A model generated the notes under the pieces. The model did not search any database, had not been told where the DNA came from, and saw only the letters and a program-made list of their open reading frames with translations. 64,000 nt of DNA from Mesorhizobium sp. ORS 3324. GTDB lineage: Bacteria; Pseudomonadota; Alphaproteobacteria; Rhizobiales; Rhizobiaceae. The stretch covers positions 365,532 through 429,531 of the forward strand of contig LM655194.1 of assembly GCA_000824825.2 (NCBI GenBank), written 5' to 3'. Of this stretch, positions 59,775-64,000 are shown in pieces (within the stretch, counting starts at the first letter, position 1; each line of letters opens with the position of its first letter). The translations under genes and the position numbers were made by a program.

Positions 59775-59788
59775 TAGGCCGATCGGGC

Positions 59789-60274
59789 CTATTGCGGCTT
59801 ACCCTTCGTCCAGTTCACGGTCTGGCCGTAAAGCGGCACGGTCGTGACCGACATCTTCGCCGAGCCGTTCTGCACCTGGCGTGAATGCGAGAGATAAATC
59901 AGCGTCTCATTCTTCTTGTCGTAGATGCGGTTCACCACCTGCTTCTTCCAGATCAGGCTGAGGCCCTGCTTGAACACTTCCTCGCCGCCCTCGCTCATGT
60001 CGATGTCGCCGATGGTGATCGGGCCGGTCTGGCGGCAGGAGATCGAGGAATCGGACGGATCCTCGAACCAGTTGCCCTTGTGCAGCCGGTCGATGATGCT
60101 GCGGTCGAAATAGGCGACGTGGCAGGTGACGCCGTCAACTTTCGGGTCCTTGATGGCGTCGATCATGATGTCGTTGCCGACCCAGTCCACGCCAACCTTG
60201 CCGACCTCGTCGGCGGCCGCGGCGCCGGCGCTCAGGGCAAGGCATGCGGCGAATACGCCGATCAGTTTTCGCAA
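59789..60274 (-). CDS. creA: CreA family periplasmic protein
   Basis: 161 residues. A signal peptide (MRKLIGVFAACLALSAGAAA) is followed by DEVGKVGVDWVGNDIMIDAI and VTCHVAYFDR and SSISCRQTGPI, the conserved CreA blocks with two cysteines. CreA is widespread in proteobacteria but its function remains undefined. Confidence 0.93.
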   Translation of the reverse strand: MRKLIGVFAACLALSAGAAAADEVGKVGVDWVGNDIMIDAIKDPKVDGVTCHVAYFDRSIIDRLHKGNWFEDPSDSSISCRQTGPITIGDIDMSEGGEEVFKQGLSLIWKKQVVNRIYDKKNETLIYLSHSRQVQNGSAKMSVTTVPLYGQTVNWTKGKPQ

Positions 60275-60471
60275 GGATACCTCCTCGGTTTGCGTTCAGC
60301 CGGTGTCAGGTGGGATAGGATCATGGCATTTGCAAGCAGGCCCTTTCGCGGGCGTGATGGTTGCGGCAACGCGACATCTTTGCGCCCGCGGCGCCGAGTC
60401 GCTAGAACTGTCGCCGAAACAGGCTCGCGCCCCATCCGGCGTGCCACCGCAATCACGACGGACACCCACTG

Positions 60472-61056
60472 ATGATGCGTTCAATCCTGGTCGGCATTCT
60501 CGTCCTGATGGCGGCGGGTATCGGCTGGCTCACCTTCGACTGGTACCGCGGCCATTACGGCGGCGAGCCTTATGGCGCGCCGTTCGCGCTCACCGACGAG
60601 AAAGGCGCGCCGATCACCGAGGCGGCGTTCCGCGGCCATCCAAGCCTTGTCTTCTTTGGTTACACCAACTGCCCCGACGTATGCCCGACCACGCTCTTCG
60701 AAATGGCCGGTTGGCTGAAGACTCTCGGCGACGGCGGCAAGGACCTCCATGGCTATTTCGTCACGGTGGATCCGGAGCGCGACACACCTGAGGTCATGAA
60801 GACCTATGTGAGTAGTCTCTCGGATCGCATCACCGGCATTACCGGCGATCCGGACAAGGTGCACGCCATGGCCAAGGCCTACGGCATCTACTGGAGGAAG
60901 GTCGACGCGGGCAACGGCAACTACTCCATGGATCACACGGCCTCGGTTCTGCTGCTCAACGCCAAGGGCGAGTTCGCCGGCACAATTGCCTATGGCGAAA
61001 GCGCCGACACCGCGATCGCCAAGCTGAAGCGGCTGGCTGCGGGCGGGCAGGCATGA
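60472..61056 (+). CDS. SCO1/SenC family copper chaperone
   Basis: 194 residues. A membrane anchor (ILVGILVLMAAGIGWLTFDW) is followed by a thioredoxin-like domain with the CxxxC copper motif GYTNCPDVCPTTLFE and the distal His in MDHTASVLLL. It delivers copper to cytochrome oxidase. It is alone, away from any cox operon in the window. Confidence 0.94.
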   Translation: MMRSILVGILVLMAAGIGWLTFDWYRGHYGGEPYGAPFALTDEKGAPITEAAFRGHPSLVFFGYTNCPDVCPTTLFEMAGWLKTLGDGGKDLHGYFVTVDPERDTPEVMKTYVSSLSDRITGITGDPDKVHAMAKAYGIYWRKVDAGNGNYSMDHTASVLLLNAKGEFAGTIAYGESADTAIAKLKRLAAGGQA

Positions 61057-61118
61057 TCCCGAAAAGTGGGAACCGGTTTTTGCCACGCTGACCTTCGGTT
61101 CGGAAAAGATCATGCTTA
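61055..61118. repeat. Dispersed rhizobial repeat, GATCATG/CCGAAAAGTGGGAACCGG type
   Basis: Contains CATGATCCCGAAAAGTGGGA with a partial inverted CGGAAAAGATCATGC. A different family from the GCAATTCC repeats, placed between SCO1 and prmA. Confidence 0.7.
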
Positions 61119-61134
61119 GACAAGGGTCAGCCTG

Positions 61135-62007
61135 ATGGCGCAGACCAGGCTCCATTTCACCGCCGGCAAGATCGAGGCCGACCGCATCTTCGCGGCGCTC
61201 GACGCCGCCTTCGAGGATGACGGCCTGCCGCTCGCCGTGCTGGAGGTGGACGAGGAAAACGACATCCACGAGGTGTCGCTCTATGCCGACGGCGATGTCG
61301 ATGCCATCGAAGCCCGGGTCAACGACATCCTCAAGGGCCTCGCTTTGTCGAAGCCGATCGAACGCGAGGCGCTGCCCGAAATCGACTGGGTGGCGCGCTC
61401 GCTCGAAGGGCTGAAGCCGGTGCGCGCCGGGCGTTTCTTCGTCCATGGCGCGCATGACCGGGCAAAACGCCACAGCGGCGATCTCGCCATCGAGATCGAA
61501 GCGGGCCTTGCCTTCGGCACCGGCCATCACGGCACCACCGCCGGCTGCCTCGAAATGCTGGAACAGGTGGTGCGGCGCGAACATCCGCGCAATGCGCTCG
61601 ATCTTGGCACAGGAAGCGCCGTGCTGGCGATCGCGCTGGCCAAGCTCGCGCATATCCCGGTGCTGGCGACCGACATCGATCCGGTCGCTGTGCGCGTAGC
61701 CGCCGCCAATGCGCGGCTCAACCATGTAAAGGCGCTTGTCGAGACGGTGACGGCGCCCGGCTTCCACAATCCGATCTTCGCCAGGCGCGCGCCCTTCGAC
61801 CTGATCGTCGCCAACATACTGGCGCGGCCGCTGATGCGGCTGGCACCGGAGATGGCCAAGCACATCAGGCTCGGCGGCTCGCTGGTGCTGTCCGGCATCC
61901 TCGACCGCCAGCGCGATGCGGTCATCTCGGCCTATGTCGGCCAGAGCTTCCGCCACGTCCGCACCTTGCACCGCGAGGGCTGGGTGACGATCCATCTCAA
62001 GCGGTAG
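61135..62007 (+). CDS. prmA: Ribosomal protein L11 methyltransferase
   Basis: 290 residues. The SAM motif is [18 protein letters not shown] near 160, followed by [16 protein letters not shown], and the catalytic N in [20 protein letters not shown]. The substrate-binding N-terminal part ([17 protein letters not shown]) matches PrmA. It trimethylates L11. The next gene, aminopeptidase P, begins about 100 bases later. Confidence 0.95.
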   Translation: MAQTRLHFTAGKIEADRIFAALDAAFEDDGLPLAVLEVDEENDIHEVSLYADGDVDAIEARVNDILKGLALSKPIEREALPEIDWVARSLEGLKPVRAGRFFVHGAHDRAKRHSGDLAIEIEAGLAFGTGHHGTTAGCLEMLEQVVRREHPRNALDLGTGSAVLAIALAKLAHIPVLATDIDPVAVRVAAANARLNHVKALVETVTAPGFHNPIFARRAPFDLIVANILARPLMRLAPEMAKHIRLGGSLVLSGILDRQRDAVISAYVGQSFRHVRTLHREGWVTIHLKR

Positions 62008-62104
62008 CGCCCGCCCAGTCCACTGTCTGGCCCTGCCGAAATCGATTCCGGTTTCCAAGGCCATGCGCTACGGTCGCGGCGAGCCATTCGAGGGAGATGC
62101 CACA

Positions 62105-63949
62105 ATGTTCCAAACCTTTGATTCCGCCGGTGATCCGGCTGTCGGCAAGCCGCGTGTGGCGATGCTGCGCCAATGGCTGGCCGAGAACGGCCTGGATGGC
62201 TTCATGGTGCCGCGCGCCGACGAGCACCAGGGCGAGTATGTCGCCGACCGCTCGGCGCGGCTGAAATGGCTGACCGGCTTCAGTGGCTCTGCCGGCGTCG
62301 CCATCATCCTGCGCAACCGCGCCTTCATCTTCGTCGACGGCCGCTACACGCTGCAGGTGCGGGGCGAGGTCGACCTTTCGATCTTCACCATCGAAAGCCT
62401 CGTCGACAATCCACCGCCCGCCTGGATCAAGGACAACCTCGGCAAGGGCGCAAGGCTCGGCTTCGACCCATGGCTGCATACGATCGGCGAGGTCAAGGCG
62501 CTGAGAGCATCGGCCGAGCAATCCGGCGCGACGCTGGTACCGCTCGACCGGAATCCGATCGACATCATCTGGAAAGACCAGCCCGAGCCGCCGCGCGCAC
62601 CGGTGGAGCTCCACCCGATCGCCTTTGCCGGCGAGCTCGCCAAGGACAAGCTGGCGCGGCTGGCAAACGCGATCAAAAAGGATGGGGCGAGCCATGCCAT
62701 GCTGACCGACCCCTCCTCCATCGCCTGGGCCTTCAACATCCGTGGCGGCGATGTCGCGCATACGCCGCTGGCGCTCGGCTTCGCCATCCTCGCCACCGAC
62801 GGCAAGCACCAGCTTTTCATGGACCAGCGCAAATTCTCGCGCCAGGTCGCGGCCTATCTGACCCAGCTTGCCGGTCTGCACGACCCAGGCGAATTCGAAG
62901 CGGCCGTCGCCGACCTCGCCAAGGACGGCGCCAAGATCGCGCTCGATCCCGTGCTGGCGGCGGAGAAGCTGAGGATGCTGGTCGAGGACAATGGCGGCAA
63001 GGTGATATCGGCTGCCGACCCCGCCCGTATTCCGCGCGCCACCAAGAACCAGGCCGAGATCGCCGGCAGCCGCGCCGCGCACCGCCGCGACGGCGCCGCT
63101 GTCGCCAGGCTGCTCTGCTGGCTCGACCGGCAGAAGCCGGACACACTCGACGAGATCGACGTTGTGACCAGGCTCGAGGAGGTGCGCCGGCAGACCGGTG
63201 AGGAAACGCAGATGCCGCTGCGCGACGTTTCCTTCGACACGATTTCCGGCGCCGGCCCGAACGGCGCCATCATGCACTACCGCGTCTCGCGCGCCACCAG
63301 CCGCAAGCTCAAAAGCGGCGAGCTGTTCCTGCTCGATTCCGGCGGGCAATATCAGGACGGCACCACCGACATCACCCGTACCGTGCCGATCGGCCAGCCG
63401 ACCGAGGAGATGCGTGAGCGCTTCACGCTGGTGCTGAAGGGCATGATCGGCATCTCGATGCTGCGCTTTCCGGCGGGAACGCGCGGCTCGGAAATCGATG
63501 CTGTCGCCCGCATGGCGCTGTGGAAGCGCGGCTGCGACTTCGCCCATGGCACCGGCCATGGCGTCGGCTCCTACCTCGCCGTGCACGAAGGCCCGCAGCG
63601 CATCGCCCGCACCGGCACCGAGAAGCTGCTTGCCGGCATGATGCTTTCCAACGAGCCGGGCTACTACAAGGAAGGTTCCTACGGCATCCGCATCGAGAAC
63701 CTGATCCTGGTGACGCCGGCCGAGCAGATCGACGGCGGCGATATCGCCATGCACGGCTTCGAGACGCTGACGCTGGCGCCGATCGACAAGCGCCTCATCC
63801 GCAGCGACCTCTTGACCCGGGAAGAACTGCACTGGCTCGATCAGTATCACGCGCGCGTGCTGGCGGAGATCGGCCCGATGGTCGACGGCGAGACTCTAGC
63901 CTGGCTGGAGAAAGCCACCGCGCCGCTGCCGCACGACGCCAAGATCTAA
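62105..63949 (+). CDS. Xaa-Pro aminopeptidase (aminopeptidase P, M24B)
   Basis: 614 residues from ATG 62105 with GAGGGAG upstream. Two N-terminal creatinase-like domains are followed by the M24 pita-bread domain (about 320-560). Metal ligands: Asp in FLLDSGGQYQDGTTDITRT (two Asp), His in HGTGHGVGSYL, Glu in MLSNEPGYYKEG and a later Glu in GIRIENLILV. It removes the N-terminal residue of peptides with proline second. The last 50 bases of the window hold no gene but start CCCCTCATCC, as in the palindromic repeat at 51578. Confidence 0.93.
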   Translation: MFQTFDSAGDPAVGKPRVAMLRQWLAENGLDGFMVPRADEHQGEYVADRSARLKWLTGFSGSAGVAIILRNRAFIFVDGRYTLQVRGEVDLSIFTIESLVDNPPPAWIKDNLGKGARLGFDPWLHTIGEVKALRASAEQSGATLVPLDRNPIDIIWKDQPEPPRAPVELHPIAFAGELAKDKLARLANAIKKDGASHAMLTDPSSIAWAFNIRGGDVAHTPLALGFAILATDGKHQLFMDQRKFSRQVAAYLTQLAGLHDPGEFEAAVADLAKDGAKIALDPVLAAEKLRMLVEDNGGKVISAADPARIPRATKNQAEIAGSRAAHRRDGAAVARLLCWLDRQKPDTLDEIDVVTRLEEVRRQTGEETQMPLRDVSFDTISGAGPNGAIMHYRVSRATSRKLKSGELFLLDSGGQYQDGTTDITRTVPIGQPTEEMRERFTLVLKGMIGISMLRFPAGTRGSEIDAVARMALWKRGCDFAHGTGHGVGSYLAVHEGPQRIARTGTEKLLAGMMLSNEPGYYKEGSYGIRIENLILVTPAEQIDGGDIAMHGFETLTLAPIDKRLIRSDLLTREELHWLDQYHARVLAEIGPMVDGETLAWLEKATAPLPHDAKI

Positions 63950-64000
63950 CGTTGAGGCAGCTCGATATTCAGCTTGGAAGGCTGGCGCTGCCCCTCATCC

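Overview
The window is a 64 kb piece of a GC-rich alphaproteobacterial chromosome, most likely from Mesorhizobium or a close relative in the Rhizobiales. The evidence is a circularly permuted two-piece tmRNA gene with the tag ANDNYAEARLAA, an alpha-type SspB adaptor, the hflK-hflC-DUF2065-degP cluster next to folA, serB back to back with miaA, and several families of dispersed palindromic repeats of the kind that litter rhizobial intergenic regions. No rRNA, tRNA, CRISPR array, prophage or conjugative module was seen. One intact insertion sequence is present.

Layout, left to right. 1-8.5 kb: a sigma-54 activator of the AcoR type (its 5' end lies outside the window), then a flavin monooxygenase with an NTF2-like N-terminal domain behind a textbook -24/-12 promoter; a GNAT enzyme; an XRE-cupin regulator with a small co-transcribed protein; a HerA-like ATPase; and a diguanylate cyclase. 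8.5-17.6 kb: miaA and serB, a second GNAT, and a leftward envelope quality-control cluster (DUF4424-folA, hflK-hflC-DUF2065, degP), followed by cobF. 17.7-22.4 kb: a compact molybdate module (short ModE and modABC, each unit with its own ModE-like operator), then thyA and DUF2853. 22.6-29.3 kb: the split tmRNA, a P-loop ATPase, a Bcr/CflA exporter with a TetR gene, the sspB-DUF4169-RHH operon, and a ClC channel facing a MarR gene across a perfect palindrome.

29.3-44.1 kb: a very large AsmA-like protein with a long charged repeat tail, a D-lactate/glycolate-type FAD dehydrogenase, a hotdog thioesterase, an Lrp regulator with a divergent EamA exporter, a dienelactone hydrolase, a PQQ glucose dehydrogenase, and a UvrD/PcrA helicase that carries an in-frame palindromic repeat element inside its ATPase core. 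44.1-50.4 kb: a sugar ABC operon (dehydrogenase, isomerase, binding protein, ATPase, permease) facing a LacI regulator, with a perfect LacI-type operator between them. 50.4-51.9 kb: an IS5-family element that landed inside a palindromic repeat; its target can be reconstructed by eye. 51.9-64 kb: a phytase-type esterase, a frameshifted MATE exporter, an MFS exporter, a TMEM175 channel, an SDR enzyme, a small iron-permease-like protein, a hexapeptide acyltransferase, CreA, SCO1/SenC, PrmA and an aminopeptidase P.

Several regulator-target pairs can be read directly from the sequence: AcoR-like protein with the sigma-54 promoter, ModE with two ModE boxes, MarR with ClC, LacI with the sugar operon, Lrp with EamA, and TetR with Bcr/CflA. 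The tmRNA and its proteolytic adaptor SspB lie only 3 kb apart. Nothing here is clearly a wholly new multi-gene system. The most unusual observations are the repeat element read as protein inside the helicase, the IS-in-repeat insertion, and the regulator-operator pairs.
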